Shown here: positions 26,917 to 37,530 of the stretch, one piece after another
Layout of the letters: each line of letters begins with the position of its first letter
Numbering within the stretch: position 1 is the first letter of the stretch
Notes under the pieces: generated by a model
The model's database searches: none
What the model was told of the DNA's origin: nothing
What the model saw: the letters and a program-made list of their open reading frames with translations, nothing else
Source of the DNA: Armatimonadaceae bacterium
Lineage (GTDB): Bacteria > Armatimonadota > Armatimonadia > Armatimonadales > Armatimonadaceae
DNA: 63,955 bases
Direction of reading: 5' to 3'
Assembly (NCBI GenBank): GCA_030447685.1
Contig: JAUJOK010000025.1
Location: forward strand, 17,463-81,417
Made by a program: the position numbers and the translations under genes

Positions 26917-28062
26917 TTATAGCACAGTGCCGCTGCGGGCTACAAGGCCAAGGCCGGGCGCATCGGGGGCGATCAGCACATCGCCTTCCTGGCGCAGTCC
27001 GCCGGTGATAAGCGACGTGTCGTCCACCAGGCAGTGTGAGTCCAGATCGAGTTCCGTCACTGCCGCGCCGAGCGCGAGCGCCAGATGCAGCGCGGCCCCG
27101 ATAGCGACACGGCTTTCCATCATGCACCCGAACAGGCAGCGTCCCCCTGCCGCCTGCGCCGCGCGCGCGATAGCGGCGACGCCGGAAAGACCTGCCTTGG
27201 CGATCTTGAGCACCACACCCGCGCAGGTGGCGGAAAGTATCAAGCGCCGCGCATCGTCCGCCGTTTTTACGGATTCGTCGGCGAAAACGGGAAACGGAAC
27301 TCGCTCGGCAACAAAGCGCATCGCCGTGTCATTATCCACCCCCGCCTTTGTCGGCTGCTCGAAGAGGGTAATACGCTCCGCTATCTCCGTCAATCCTTCA
27401 ACAAAGCCCACGGCCTCTTCCGGCTCAAAACCCTGGTTGCCGTCCAGAAGCAGGCGCGCGTCCGGCGCGGCGTCCGCCACCGTACGCACCCGCGCTATAT
27501 CCGCCTGCGAATCGCCGCTGCCTACCTTTATTTTAAGCGCGCGATAGCCGTCACGAACCGCCTGTTCCGCGCGTTCACGCGCCTCAGCGGGCGGCAGTAT
27601 AGGCAGTGACAGATCGGTAGTCAGGCGCGGAAGGATCGCCGGCTGCGTACCCACCAGGGGAAGCCAGGCCAGAGGCGGCGTGGCCGCGCGGCCACCGGTC
27701 AGGTAGCGGTACAGCGGCATTCCGGCTGAGCGGGCCACCGCGTCCGCCAGCGCCATTTCCAGCGCGGCGTCCGCGCCCGGCGCGCGGGGCGGGTAAAGAC
27801 GCCCCGCAAGCAGCCGGGAAGCGTCCTCTACGTCGCGGCCTGTCAGCCGTTCCGCCCGCGTGCGCGCTACCTTCAGTACGCTGTCCTGCGTCTCTCCGGT
27901 CACATAGGCGGCAGGCGCGGCCTCCCCATAGCCCACGGAGCCGTCTTCGAGCCGCAGCGCGACCAGTACGTTGCGCGCGGTCGTGGTGACGCGCTGCGCC
28001 GAGCGATACGGGGCGCGCATCGGTATGTTCCACGCCTCAACGTCGATGGCCTCGATGTTCAC
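26917..28062 (-). CDS. Enolase-superfamily dipeptide epimerase (L-Ala-D/L-Glu epimerase type)
   Basis: A 381-residue mandelate-racemase/muconate-lactonising subgroup protein. Catalytic features: the KxK pair in LKIKVGSG, metal ligands Asp in LLLDGNQGF, Glu in LFEQP, Asp in FADES, and the opposing Lys in VVLKIAKAG. CMMESRVAIGAALHLAL and DLDSH near the C-terminus are typical of dipeptide epimerases rather than o-succinylbenzoate synthase. Such enzymes interconvert L-Ala-D-Glu and L-Ala-L-Glu from murein breakdown, which fits the divergent PBP4-type dacB next door and the VanX-type dipeptidase at 38 kb. The start is GTG 28062, just before the domain begins. Confidence 0.82.
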   Translation of the reverse strand: MNIEAIDVEAWNIPMRAPYRSAQRVTTTARNVLVALRLEDGSVGYGEAAPAAYVTGETQDSVLKVARTRAERLTGRDVEDASRLLAGRLYPPRAPGADAALEMALADAVARSAGMPLYRYLTGGRAATPPLAWLPLVGTQPAILPRLTTDLSLPILPPAEARERAEQAVRDGYRALKIKVGSGDSQADIARVRTVADAAPDARLLLDGNQGFEPEEAVGFVEGLTEIAERITLFEQPTKAGVDNDTAMRFVAERVPFPVFADESVKTADDARRLILSATCAGVVLKIAKAGLSGVAAIARAAQAAGGRCLFGCMMESRVAIGAALHLALALGAAVTELDLDSHCLVDDTSLITGGLRQEGDVLIAPDAPGLGLVARSGTVL

Positions 28063-28091
28063 ACCGGAATTGTACCCGACGCCGCACCGCC

Positions 28092-28121
28092 TTGCCTGCC
28101 GTTCATTCCCCATGCTACAAT
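28092..28121 (+). promoter_or_regulatory. Probable promoter of dacB
   Basis: TTGCCT (28092-28097), 18-base spacer, TACAAT (28116-28121). The expected start is a little upstream of the dacB GTG at 28145. Confidence 0.5.
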
Positions 28122-28144
28122 GGCGGTGAGGTAACTTCGGCACC

Positions 28145-29674
28145 GTGCTGCGCTTCTTGAAGTTGCGTTTCTTGAATATGGGACGACTGCGAAACGGCGT
28201 GGCAACGTTGGCGTTGCTGACTGGCCTGCCGCTGGGGTGGGCGCGTGGGCAGGCTGCCGTACCTTTCGCTTCCTCTCCGCTCAGCCTGTCGCGGCGGCTT
28301 GACGTCCTTCTGGAACAGCCCGAACTACGCCATGCGACGGTCGGCGTTTTCGTCCGTTCGCTGAAAGACGGGCGCGTCATCTACGAAAAAAATGGCGACC
28401 TGGCGCTTGTCCCCGCCTCCAACCAGAAACTGCTCACGGCGTCGGCGGCTCTGGTTCGGCTTGGCCCCGATTTTCGATTTCGCACCTTTCTGTGCCGCAC
28501 GGGCGTTATCGGTGGGGATGGCGTCCTGCGCGGCGACCTGATTTTGCGTGGAACCGGCGATCCCTCGCTTACTTCGGAGCGCCTGGAAACGCTTGGGCGC
28601 GCCGCGCGCGCCGCGGGCCTGCGTCGTGTCGAGGGGCGGATTGTCGCCGATGACAGCCGCTTCGACAGCCGCCGTCTGGGCCGGGGCTGGTCGTGGGACA
28701 ACGAACCGTTCGATTATCAGCCGCAGATATCGGCACTGAACTGCGACGAGAACGTGGTGGGGGTGAGTGTCGCGCCCGGCGAGCGGCCCGGCGCTCCGGC
28801 GCAGATAACGCTGACGCCGCCCACCGGGTACGTGCGCGTGATGAACGATGCCGGCACCATAGCCGCCGGGACGGGGGCCAATGCGCCTAAGCCCGCGATC
28901 TCTTTCAGTCGCGCGCGCGCCCGTAACGAATTTCTAATTTCCGGCACGATGCCCCTGGGGGCCACCCCGGCGTCCGATCAGATCACGGTCGAAGAGCCTG
29001 CGCTGTACGCGGCAACACGACTGGCGGAACAACTGCGATCCAATGGGGTAACGCTCGCGAACGACGCTCCGGTGATGGGAAAAGCGCCCGCACACGCCGT
29101 AACGGTGGCTGTGGTGGAGTCCGAGCCGCTTGTCGTACTCCTGCGTCATTTCCTGAAAACCAGCGATAACCTGTACGGCGAGGTGTTATTGAAAACACTG
29201 GGCGCGGAAACGCTCGGTCGAGGGACGGCAGGCGCGGGCGCGGAGGCGGTTGAGGCATTCCTGCGAGCGTCGGGCGTGGAAATCGGGGGCGTGACCATCG
29301 CCGATGGCTCCGGTCTGTCGCGCATCAACACGGTGACACCGCGCGTTCTGGCCGCGCTGCTGGTCTATATGGACGAACGCGCACCCGCGCCGCTGCGGGA
29401 TGCCTTTCGCCAGGCGCTGCCGGTCGCAGGCGTGGATGGAACGCTCAGACGACGATTTACCGGTTCGCCCGCCGCCGGAATAGCCCGCGCAAAAACCGGA
29501 TCGCTGTCTGGCGTTTCGGCGCTGAGCGGCTATCTGATCACGAAAAAAGGCGAACCGCTGGTGTTTTCGATCCTGATGAACAACGCAGTCGAGGGCATTA
29601 ACGGCGCGCGAGCGGCGCAGGACGCGTTCGTGACCGCGCTGATGGATGTTGCGGCAGGAACCAGTACGCTATGA
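28145..29674 (+). CDS. dacB: D-alanyl-D-alanine carboxypeptidase/endopeptidase, PBP4 type
   Basis: A 509-residue peptidase S13 (PBP4) that trims or cleaves peptidoglycan peptides outside the membrane. Active-site motifs: Ser92-x-x-Lys95 in PASNQKLL, Ser340-Asp-Asn342 in KTSDNLYGEVL, and Lys450-Thr-Gly452 in ARAKTGSLSG. The N-terminus is a signal peptide (VATLALLTGLPLGWARG). GTG 28145 gives an eleven-residue longer leader than ATG 28178; both are in frame. Its stop overlaps the start of the next gene (ATGA). It is divergent from the dipeptide epimerase. Confidence 0.92.
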   Translation: MLRFLKLRFLNMGRLRNGVATLALLTGLPLGWARGQAAVPFASSPLSLSRRLDVLLEQPELRHATVGVFVRSLKDGRVIYEKNGDLALVPASNQKLLTASAALVRLGPDFRFRTFLCRTGVIGGDGVLRGDLILRGTGDPSLTSERLETLGRAARAAGLRRVEGRIVADDSRFDSRRLGRGWSWDNEPFDYQPQISALNCDENVVGVSVAPGERPGAPAQITLTPPTGYVRVMNDAGTIAAGTGANAPKPAISFSRARARNEFLISGTMPLGATPASDQITVEEPALYAATRLAEQLRSNGVTLANDAPVMGKAPAHAVTVAVVESEPLVVLLRHFLKTSDNLYGEVLLKTLGAETLGRGTAGAGAEAVEAFLRASGVEIGGVTIADGSGLSRINTVTPRVLAALLVYMDERAPAPLRDAFRQALPVAGVDGTLRRRFTGSPAAGIARAKTGSLSGVSALSGYLITKKGEPLVFSILMNNAVEGINGARAAQDAFVTALMDVAAGTSTL

Positions 29675-31236
29675 CGTTCCGGCTGCGGCCCGATTCGGCG
29701 CGAGCGCTTGCGCTCTTCGTTACGAGCCTGTCGCTTCTGCTGTCCTGCCGGGCTGCCGACCCGGCCCCGGCGCTTGTGCGCTTCGAGGTCGCTATTGCTC
29801 CCGGTTTAGTCGATGCGCCACAGACGGGGCGTCTGTTCGTGGTGGTCAGTCCGGTGGCGCGGCCAGAGCCGATCCACTTTATCGGGGAAACGGGCAACGA
29901 CAATCCGCCGGTCCTGGCGCGTGATGTGGCTGGCCTGACGCCGGGCGGCAAACCCGCCGTTCTGGGCGCGGAAGCGGCTATCTTCCCGCTCGCGCGCCTT
30001 ACCGATCTGCCGCCCGGCAACTACTATATGCAGGCCCTTCTGGCGACAAATCGTGATCTAAAGAGTAGATTATCGCCGGGAAACCTATACAGCAAGCCTC
30101 AGGTGGTGCGAATCTCTGCGGCCCGTAACCAGGCTGTTCGAATAGCGCTGACCGAGCAGGTGCCGGAAGAAACCCTGCCCCCGGAGACCGAGTACGTCAA
30201 GTATGTCAAACTCCTGTCCGAGCGGCTGAGCGCGTTCCATAAGCGGTCTATCTATCTTCGCGCGGGAATCCTTTTGCCGCTGGATTATGATCGGGAGCCG
30301 ACCCGGCGCTATCCGCTGCGCGTCCAGATCGGCGGGTTTGCGACGCGATATACGGCGGTGCGCGGCTATCAGCGAAACTGGCTCGACCCGGACGCGCCGC
30401 GTATGATCCTGGTCCACCTCGACGGGGACGGCCCCTACGGCGATCCGTACCAGGTGAACTCCGCAAACAACGGCCCCTACGGCGACGCGGTGGTTCACGA
30501 ACTGATCCCGCATATCGAGCGGCGGTTTCGGGCCATCGGCACGCCCTCCGCGCGCGTGCTGAGCGGCGGCTCGACCGGCGGATGGGTATCACTTGCGCTG
30601 CAAATCTTCTACCCTGACTATTTCAATGGCACGTGGAGCTACTATCCCGACAGCGTCGATTTTCGCGCGTTCCAACTGCTGAACATCTACGCTGATACGA
30701 ACGCTTATGTCAACCGCCAGGGCTTTGAGCGGCCCAGCGCGCGCGAGCTAAACGGGGATGTGCGATTTACGATGCGTCACGAATGCCGTATGGAGAATGT
30801 TATGGGGCAGAACGGGCTGTGGACGCTAAGCGGCGGGCAGTGGGGGGCCTGGAACGCCGTCTACGGCCCGCGCGGCAAAGACGGACGCCCCGTGCCGCTG
30901 TGGGACCCGCAGACGGGGGCTATGAACCGTGAGCCGGGCGTGCTGGATCAGTGGCGGAAATACGACCTGCGCCTGGTGCTTCAAACGAACTGGAAGACGC
31001 TCGGGCCGAAGTTGCGCGGCAAGATCCATATCGCGGTCGGCGAAGCGGACAACTATTTTTTGAACAACGCCGTTCACCTGCTGGATGATTTTCTGCGAAC
31101 GGTATCCGACCCACCGTTCGAAGGGCAGATCATCTACGGGCCGGGAAAGGGGCATGGCTGGCAGCCCATCAGCGAGCGGCAGATTATGCAGGAGATGGCC
31201 GCCGCTGTAGAAAAGAAGCGTACGGACGTGCCTTAG
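29671..31236 (+). CDS. Lipoprotein with esterase-D-like alpha/beta-hydrolase domain
   Basis: A 521-residue protein. The N-terminus has a lipobox (SLSLLLSC), so it is lipid-anchored. A beta-rich N-terminal domain (to about residue 190) precedes an alpha/beta-hydrolase domain like putative esterases of the EstD/Fes type: the nucleophile elbow is GGSTGGWVS with Ser301, and GKGHGWQP near the end supplies a candidate His. HIAVGEADNYFLNN may hold the acidic residue. It is translationally coupled to dacB, so an envelope substrate such as an esterified glycan is plausible but not shown. Confidence 0.75.
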   Translation: MTFRLRPDSARALALFVTSLSLLLSCRAADPAPALVRFEVAIAPGLVDAPQTGRLFVVVSPVARPEPIHFIGETGNDNPPVLARDVAGLTPGGKPAVLGAEAAIFPLARLTDLPPGNYYMQALLATNRDLKSRLSPGNLYSKPQVVRISAARNQAVRIALTEQVPEETLPPETEYVKYVKLLSERLSAFHKRSIYLRAGILLPLDYDREPTRRYPLRVQIGGFATRYTAVRGYQRNWLDPDAPRMILVHLDGDGPYGDPYQVNSANNGPYGDAVVHELIPHIERRFRAIGTPSARVLSGGSTGGWVSLALQIFYPDYFNGTWSYYPDSVDFRAFQLLNIYADTNAYVNRQGFERPSARELNGDVRFTMRHECRMENVMGQNGLWTLSGGQWGAWNAVYGPRGKDGRPVPLWDPQTGAMNREPGVLDQWRKYDLRLVLQTNWKTLGPKLRGKIHIAVGEADNYFLNNAVHLLDDFLRTVSDPPFEGQIIYGPGKGHGWQPISERQIMQEMAAAVEKKRTDVP

Positions 31237-31238
31237 GC

Positions 31239-32157
<919 letters not shown>

Positions 32158-32164
32158 CGCATTC

Positions 32165-33759
32165 TTAGCCACCCGCCTTGGGCTTATCCGGCGCGGCAGC
32201 GGGAAGAGGAATATTTGCGCCCGCCGCGCCGCCCTGGCTCATCTCCGCCTGCCGCTTCAGCATCTCCTGCACCTTCTTATTGGCGGCGGCGGCCAGGTCC
32301 TTGCGGCCCGCCTGCCGGTATAGCTCGGCTATTTGAACTTGGCTGCTGATGTCGCTGTAAACGACCTTTTCCGCTTCCTGAAGCTCCGCAACGGCTGCTT
32401 TCGTGTCCTTCTGCTGTGAGTAGAGGCGTGCGAGTGCAAGCCGGGTGCTCAGGGAGCGGTCGAAGGAAAGGGCCTCCTTGTAGGCGGCAATGGCCTCTGC
32501 CGTTTTGCCCAGTGCCTCGTAGATAGCCGCCCGCTGAAACAGGACCGAACCGTCATCGGTAGCTTTCACTTTGGCAAGCTCCGCCAGGCCGCGTTCAGCT
32601 TAGCTTCACGCGCTTGCTTGTCGGCTTGCGCGTTATCCGCCTCCATTTGAAGCTGTGCGGCCCGCAGCATCGGGTCGGACAGCGTCATCTTGACGCCGGG
32701 CAGGGCCGCGACAACAGCGTCCTGGGCCTTCTGCGACGCCACATTATTTACCTGTTCTTCCACATACTTTTGCGTCTGCTTGTCGAAGTCTTTGGGGAAT
32801 TCTTTACCTTGCTTGACCTCTTCCACACGGACGATATGAAAGCCGGAATAGCCGGGGGCGGATTGGAAACCCGAACCAGTTCCGGGTACGTCTCGCCCGG
32901 TTTGGTCGCCATCATCGCCTCGCGGAAGGGAGCGACGATGCTGGCGCGCTGGCTGGGCGGCCAGTCGTACATGCCGCCGCTGGCTTTCGATCCTTCATCA
33001 TCGCTGTTTTTGCGGGCCAGGTCGGCCATCTGGGCCGGGTTCGCCTTCACGGCATCCAGAAGTTTCTGAGCCTTGGCGCGAGCCTGCGCCTCAGGCAGAG
33101 CGCCTTCACCGAACTTGACCAGAATATGCCGGACTTTGATATCGGAAAGGGCCTTGCGAACCTGGTCCGGGTTCGCCGCCGCGCGGGCCTCCGCTTTGAA
33201 CTTATCCTGAAGCTTCTGAAAATAAATCTGATTGCGCAGCCGCTCTTCAGGCACCCCTTCCTTCAGCGCACGCACCGAATAGTTGGCGTCGAACTTGGCG
33301 AAGGCGGCATCGATTTCGCGGTCGGTGGCTTTTTCGTTCAATCCAAGCCGGGAGATTATCTGGGGGCGCTGCTGCGCACTGCTCGTTGCGCGCCCGCTCG
33401 ATTTCGGCGTCGCTGACAGTAATGCCGGCCTGTTTTGCGGCCTGGGCCAGCGCCTGCATCTGCTTGTATTGGTCGAGAATCATCAGGCGCAGGCGGGGCC
33501 GTTCTGCCGGTGACGGATTGCCCATCATCTGCCCTTGCTGCTGCATGACCTCATTAAGCTGCTGGTCCAGCGAGGCAGCAGTAACCTGCATGTCGCCGAT
33601 GCTGGCAACCGGCGGCTCATTCGACTGCGCCTGCGTGGAGTCGCCGAACAGATAAGAACCCAGCCCGACGAAGCCGCCGACGGCAAAGGCGAGCACGAGC
33701 GGAACGTAAACGAAGGGGCCGAACTTCGTGAAGAAGCGGCGCATTCCCATCAACGACAT
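32165..33759 (-). CDS. Membrane-anchored parvulin-type peptidyl-prolyl isomerase with C-terminal TPRs, three frame breaks
   Basis: A SurA/PrsA-like chaperone of about 530 residues. An N-terminal transmembrane helix (FVYVPLVLAFAVGGFVGLG) anchors it facing outside. A SurA-type N-domain follows, then the parvulin domain with KVRHILVKFGEG and KNSDDEGSKASGGMYDW. About 130 C-terminal residues form TPR repeats (AAIYEALGKTAEAIAAYKEAL and relatives), which is unusual for the family. Breaks near 33360, 32850 and 32580 are each one or two bases. ATG 33759 has AGGAG twelve bases upstream. Likely role: folding of exported or outer-membrane proteins. Confidence 0.82.
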
Positions 33760-33820
33760 CAGTGGTACTTCTCCTGTCGCGGGCAAAATCCCAATCGCCC
33801 GCTTCCCGCCATCTACAAAA

Positions 33821-34671
33821 TCAAGCCGCGTTTATCAGACGCCTCAGCCCCGCCAGGCACAGCCGCGAGGACTCTTCCGGATCGCCGCTGGGAGCCTTGA
33901 AATGCGTTTCCAGAGAAACCGCTCCCGTGTATCCGGCATTTTTTAAGCGCGGCAAAATGACCGGCATAATCGATCTCGCCATCGCCTACCACCGTCCAAC
34001 GCAGCTTGCCGTCGTCGGTGGCGCGGGCGTCCTTGATATGCACATGCGCTATATGCGGCGCGGCGGCCTCGTATCCGGATGGATACGGCTGCTCCCCGGC
34101 CATGAATGCGTTGCCGGGATCACACCATCTTCAAGGCGGGTGAACCGACCATCTCGACGACGCGCCGTCTCCTTGCCCGTGCCCAGATAACAGGCGTGCT
34201 CGTTTTCCAGCAGAAGCGTCACACCCGCGCGCGCTCCGCAACCTCGACCGGCGGAACCAGCGCGGCGGCGATCTGCTCCTCCACGTCCGGCGTCAGCGGG
34301 CCGCGCCGCCAGAACGAAAAAATGCGAATGAACGGCGCGTCGAACTGCTTGCACAGATCAATCGAACGCTGAAGCAGATGCATCTGCTCGTCCATCGTCC
34401 GCTCGCGCGCTCCGTGCGTGGCCCCGGTCGCATCGCTTCCGCTGCTGCTGTGCAGCTCACACTTGAAGAACGGCGTGTCAATGCAGGGCACCGTCATGTT
34501 GCGCCGCGTCAGCTCAGCTTTTGCCTTTGCCAGATCGTCCGCATCCGCATCCACGACATATTTGCCGTAGATGTTACGCAGTTCCGCGTCCGTGCATCCG
34601 TATTCGCGCATCACATCAAGCGCGTGGCCCAGGTCCTGGGAAATCTCATCTGTGATTACGCAAAGCCGCAT
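33821..34671 (-). CDS. Sugar phosphate isomerase/epimerase (xylose isomerase-like TIM barrel), several frame breaks
   Basis: About 285 residues. Features of the AP-endonuclease-2/xylose-isomerase-like family: MRLCVITDEISQDL at the start, APFIRIFSFWR, VTLLLENEHACYLGTGKE, HIAHVHIKDARATDDGK and GAVSLETHFK near the end. Metal ligands would be the Glu in LLLENE, the His pair in HVHIKD and the Glu in SLETH. At least four small indels (about 34225, 34150, 34125 and 33945) break the frame; joined, it stops at the TGA at 33821-33823. The substrate is unknown; related enzymes act on hexuloses or inositols. The upstream promoter is strong. Confidence 0.78.
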
Positions 34672-34736
34672 CGTCCCGTTCCTTTCCGCCGCGCCACACC
34701 TGCCGGGCGCGTTCGAAACCGTCTGAAAATCGTATC

Positions 34737-34765
34737 AGTGTAGCGTAGGGTCGGGGGTCTGTCAA
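34737..34765 (-). promoter_or_regulatory. Promoter of the sugar phosphate isomerase gene
   Basis: TTGACA (34765-34760), 17-base spacer, TACACT (34742-34737), about 65 bases before the ATG. Confidence 0.7.
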
Positions 34766-34795
34766 GCAAGCGCGGCGTCATCCGTGGGGAAGCAG

Positions 34796-34852
34796 GAAAA
34801 ACGCCGCGTTCTTGTTCTGCCGCAACCTGCGGCTGTCAAGGAACGCGGCGTT
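34796..34852 (-). terminator. Intrinsic terminator after the 34877-35173 gene
   Basis: Twelve-base arms AACGCCGCGTTC (34800-34811) and GAACGCGGCGTT (34841-34852), with a small GCCGCA/TGCGGC hairpin in the loop. On the minus strand the stem is followed by a short T run. Confidence 0.7.
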
Positions 34853-34876
34853 ATGGGAGAGAAGATGAGACCGTAA

Positions 34877-35173
34877 TCAGCGCGCTTGTGAGACAGCCTT
34901 TTCCAGCCACGAGGCCAATTCTCGTCCGCGCGTGCCCGCAAGCGCCACACCCGACCACTCGCCCGGTTTCACCTCCCAGGTCAGACGGCGCTTCTCGACA
35001 TTCAGCGCGAATGGCACCAGCTTACCGTTCACCTGCCGCGTGAATCGCTGCGCCGCCTTGCTCGGCTCCCGCGCTTTGGCCGACTTGCCGCTTGCCAGCG
35101 CCAGCGCCAGCGGGTCGTTCTGGTGGTCTTTGGTCAATTCATTCAGCAGCGCCAGGCGGGAGAAGGCTTCCAC
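34877..35173 (-). CDS. Hypothetical protein, in frame after the stop of the PepSY-type gene
   Basis: 98 residues from GTG 35173 to a TGA at 34877. It contains the stretch LVPFALNVEKRRLTWEVKPGEWSG and a helical end. I do not recognise the family. The frame is the same as that of the upstream PepSY-type gene and stays open from just after that gene's TAA at 35207, so the two could be one protein with a single stop (natural, mutational or a sequence error). No good ribosome site precedes the GTG. A terminator follows. Confidence 0.4.
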   Translation of the reverse strand: MEAFSRLALLNELTKDHQNDPLALALASGKSAKAREPSKAAQRFTRQVNGKLVPFALNVEKRRLTWEVKPGEWSGVALAGTRGRELASWLEKAVSQAR

Positions 35174-35206
35174 AGGCGTATTGGAGCAGCGCCCGTCGAC
35201 CCCCCG

Positions 35207-36104
35207 TTACCGCGCGCTCAACACCTCGCCGGTTTCAGCGTCCACGGACACGCCGACGAATATCTTTCCCGTCCAACTCTCGTCCGGATACTCTGGATCG
35301 GGGGCAGGGATGGTCACTTCCGGCGTTTCATAGCCGAAACCATACTGTAATCGGGCCAGCGTGGTGCTGTTACTCAGGGTCTCCCACATCGGCCCATTTT
35401 GCACCAGGGTGCCGGAAAGCCCAGTGAGTTGGGTGACGGTGTTGTAGGCAATTCGCTGCGCTTGTTGCTGGGTAATCTGCGGGCCGGTCGGCGGAACCAA
35501 AACGGCGTTGTCCTCGATGTACCACCCATCAATAGCACCGCTGTAAGGATTGATATGTGCGCCGCTGGAGAGGGAACACAGGCACTCCATCAAAGTACCG
35601 TCGTTTGCTGACAAACCAATAGGGTTGACCGGGGCTGCCGTCATTCTGGATATGCGATTCAAGTTCCGCCGTCTGGAGCCGCCAATCGCCGGGCGTTACA
35701 GGCAGACCGGCAAGCAGTGCATCCAATTTCGCCACCGCCTGTTCCTGGGTCACTGTAACTGTCTGCCCGGATTGGTAGGCGGCAGTGGCGGCGGCAGAAA
35801 CCAACATATCGTCGTAGTCAACCGCTTTGCCCGTCTGCTCGTTTACCTTAACTTCCACCGTCAGCGGGCTGGTCGTGTCGGGTCGCCAGCGCATGGCCCA
35901 CACGATGTGGCCGGTTCGCTCGTCGGTGCGGGTGTCCCACTCCTGCGGCTCCCCGGTCAGGGTTCTTCCGGCGACCAGGGCGAATCGCTGCGCTTCGGTA
36001 ACGACCGCAGGCGGCGGAGCGGGAGGCGTTTGGGCCAGGGCGGGCAGCGCCGTGGCTATGGGGAGCCAGAACAAAGTTACGACAACTGTAAGATGCTTTA
36101 TCAT
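35207..36104 (-). CDS. Secreted PepSY/YcdB-like protein, one frame break
   Basis: About 300 residues. A signal peptide (IKHLTVVVTLFWLPIATALPALA) is followed by two PepSY/YcdB-like repeats: VEVKVNEQTGKAVDYDDM in the first half and INPYSGAIDGWY, then IFVGVSVDAETGEVLSA, in the second. The frame changes near 35577, after RYFDGVPV, by one or two bases. ATG 36104 is taken because AAGGAG lies seven bases upstream. Such domains often inhibit peptidases in the envelope, but here the role is not known. The IS630 element lies directly upstream. Confidence 0.65.
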
Positions 36105-36154
36105 CGGAATCTCCTTTGCAGGCCGGCTCATCACGATTTAACGGATTAAGACTA

Positions 36155-37351
36155 TTCCTTAGTTAAGCTGAATCTTTATGAATCTGTGGATACAGTCGGC
36201 GCAACTTGATTCGAGCGTCTGCCGTGGTGAACTGCCAGCGAACCACGGTGGCAGCGCCATTGCGCGCCTCTTCCCAGGCAGCAACTTCCCGCTCCAGCGT
36301 CTGCCTGTCCGCAATACGCCGATTCAGACATTGCCGCTCCAGCACCGACAGTTCACACTCAGCGATGTTGAGCCAGCTTCCGTGCTCCGGCGTATAGTGC
36401 CATTCGAACCGGCGGGCAAGACGATGTGCCTGCTCAGGAATGAATGTCTCGTACAGGCTCTGCGGGCCGTGCGTGTTCAGGTTGTCCACCACAAGAATGA
36501 TCTTCTCCACAGCGGCGTAGACATTATCCGAAAAGGTGCCGCAGCATTTCTGCAAAGTCAGTGGCGCAGCGCCGGTCGGTGACACAGACGCCGCGCCTTC
36601 CCGCCAGTGGCTCGACCCACAGAAACAGATTGGCCGTGCCGTTTCTGACGTACTCGCTATCCTCCCGGCGCACTTGTCCCGGCTCGGTAAGCAACGGATG
36701 ACGAAGCTGCCCATGCAGTTCCTTGCTCTTCTCGTCCAAACAGACCACCGGGCGCAGCGGGTCATAGGGCCTGGCATAGACATCCAGCACGTCCTCCATC
36801 TTGGCAACAAAGCGAGCACTGGCTTTGGGAACGCACCAGCTCTTTACGCGCCACGGCTTGACTTCGTTTTTTTCAGCGCCTGGTGGACCGCCACATGCGA
36901 GATGTCCTCCACCACCTCCAGCCGAATCAACTCGTCGCGCAGCATCCGCATCGTCCAGCGCGCCTTACCGGTAGGCGGTTTCGGAGCAAGCCAGCAAGAG
37001 CAGATTTGCTTCGACATCACCAGTTATCTTGGGAACCTGCCCTGGCCTTGGTCTTTCTCGCAGCGCCGACTTCCCTTCCAGAACGAAACGACGGCAGGTG
37101 CGCGACACGGTGACGGGCCAGACGCCCACCGCCTCGGCAATCTGCGCCTGCGTCTTCCAATCCGGCTGGTTCCGATCCGCCAGCAGCAGGATGCGGGCGC
37201 GGGTTATCTCACGGGCTTTGCCGATGCCGCTGCGGGTCATCTTTTCCAGAGCGGCGCGCTCTTCTTGCGAAAGTCGGACGTACAGTTTCTGGCTCATGCC
37301 GCCAGGATACCGTCACAAGCTCGTTATTTCAAGACCAGCTTAACTGAGGAC
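36155..37351 (-). mobile_element. IS630-family insertion sequence, about 1.2 kb
   Basis: Bounded by inverted repeats TTCCTTAGTTAAGCTG (36155-36170) and its imperfect complement CAGCTTAACTGAGGAC (37336-37351), 14 of 16 matching. It is flanked on both sides by TA (36153-36154 and 37352-37353), the target duplication expected for the IS630/Tc1 group. It carries one broken transposase gene on the minus strand. Confidence 0.85.
36163..37297 (-). pseudogene. IS630-family transposase, frame broken
   Basis: A DDE transposase of about 375 residues if joined. The N-terminal helix-turn-helix reads TQAQIAEAVGVWPVTVSRTCRRF. The catalytic triad is Asp in VVCLDEKSKEL, Asp in ILVVDNLNTHG and Glu in SWLNIAECELS. 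Shifts occur near 36977, at a run of seven A (36868-36874), and near 36531 (one extra T). The A7 run is also a classical -1 slippery site, and some IS630 elements use programmed frameshifting, but the other two breaks have no such signal. As written it is inactive. Confidence 0.82.
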
Positions 37352-37530
37352 TATGTTGCTGCTGTCTCGCTTCAATCATGGCATGATAACATGCTTTTCC
37401 CCTGTCCCGTGGTCGTAAGAACCGGCCCGCATCCGCGATGGTCAATTCGGGTCAGGTAGGAGATGGGGCGGGCAGCGTCGAATGCAGGAGGGAGGGCCAC
37501 CACCGGCCCGGTAAAGGAGTGGTGTTGACG

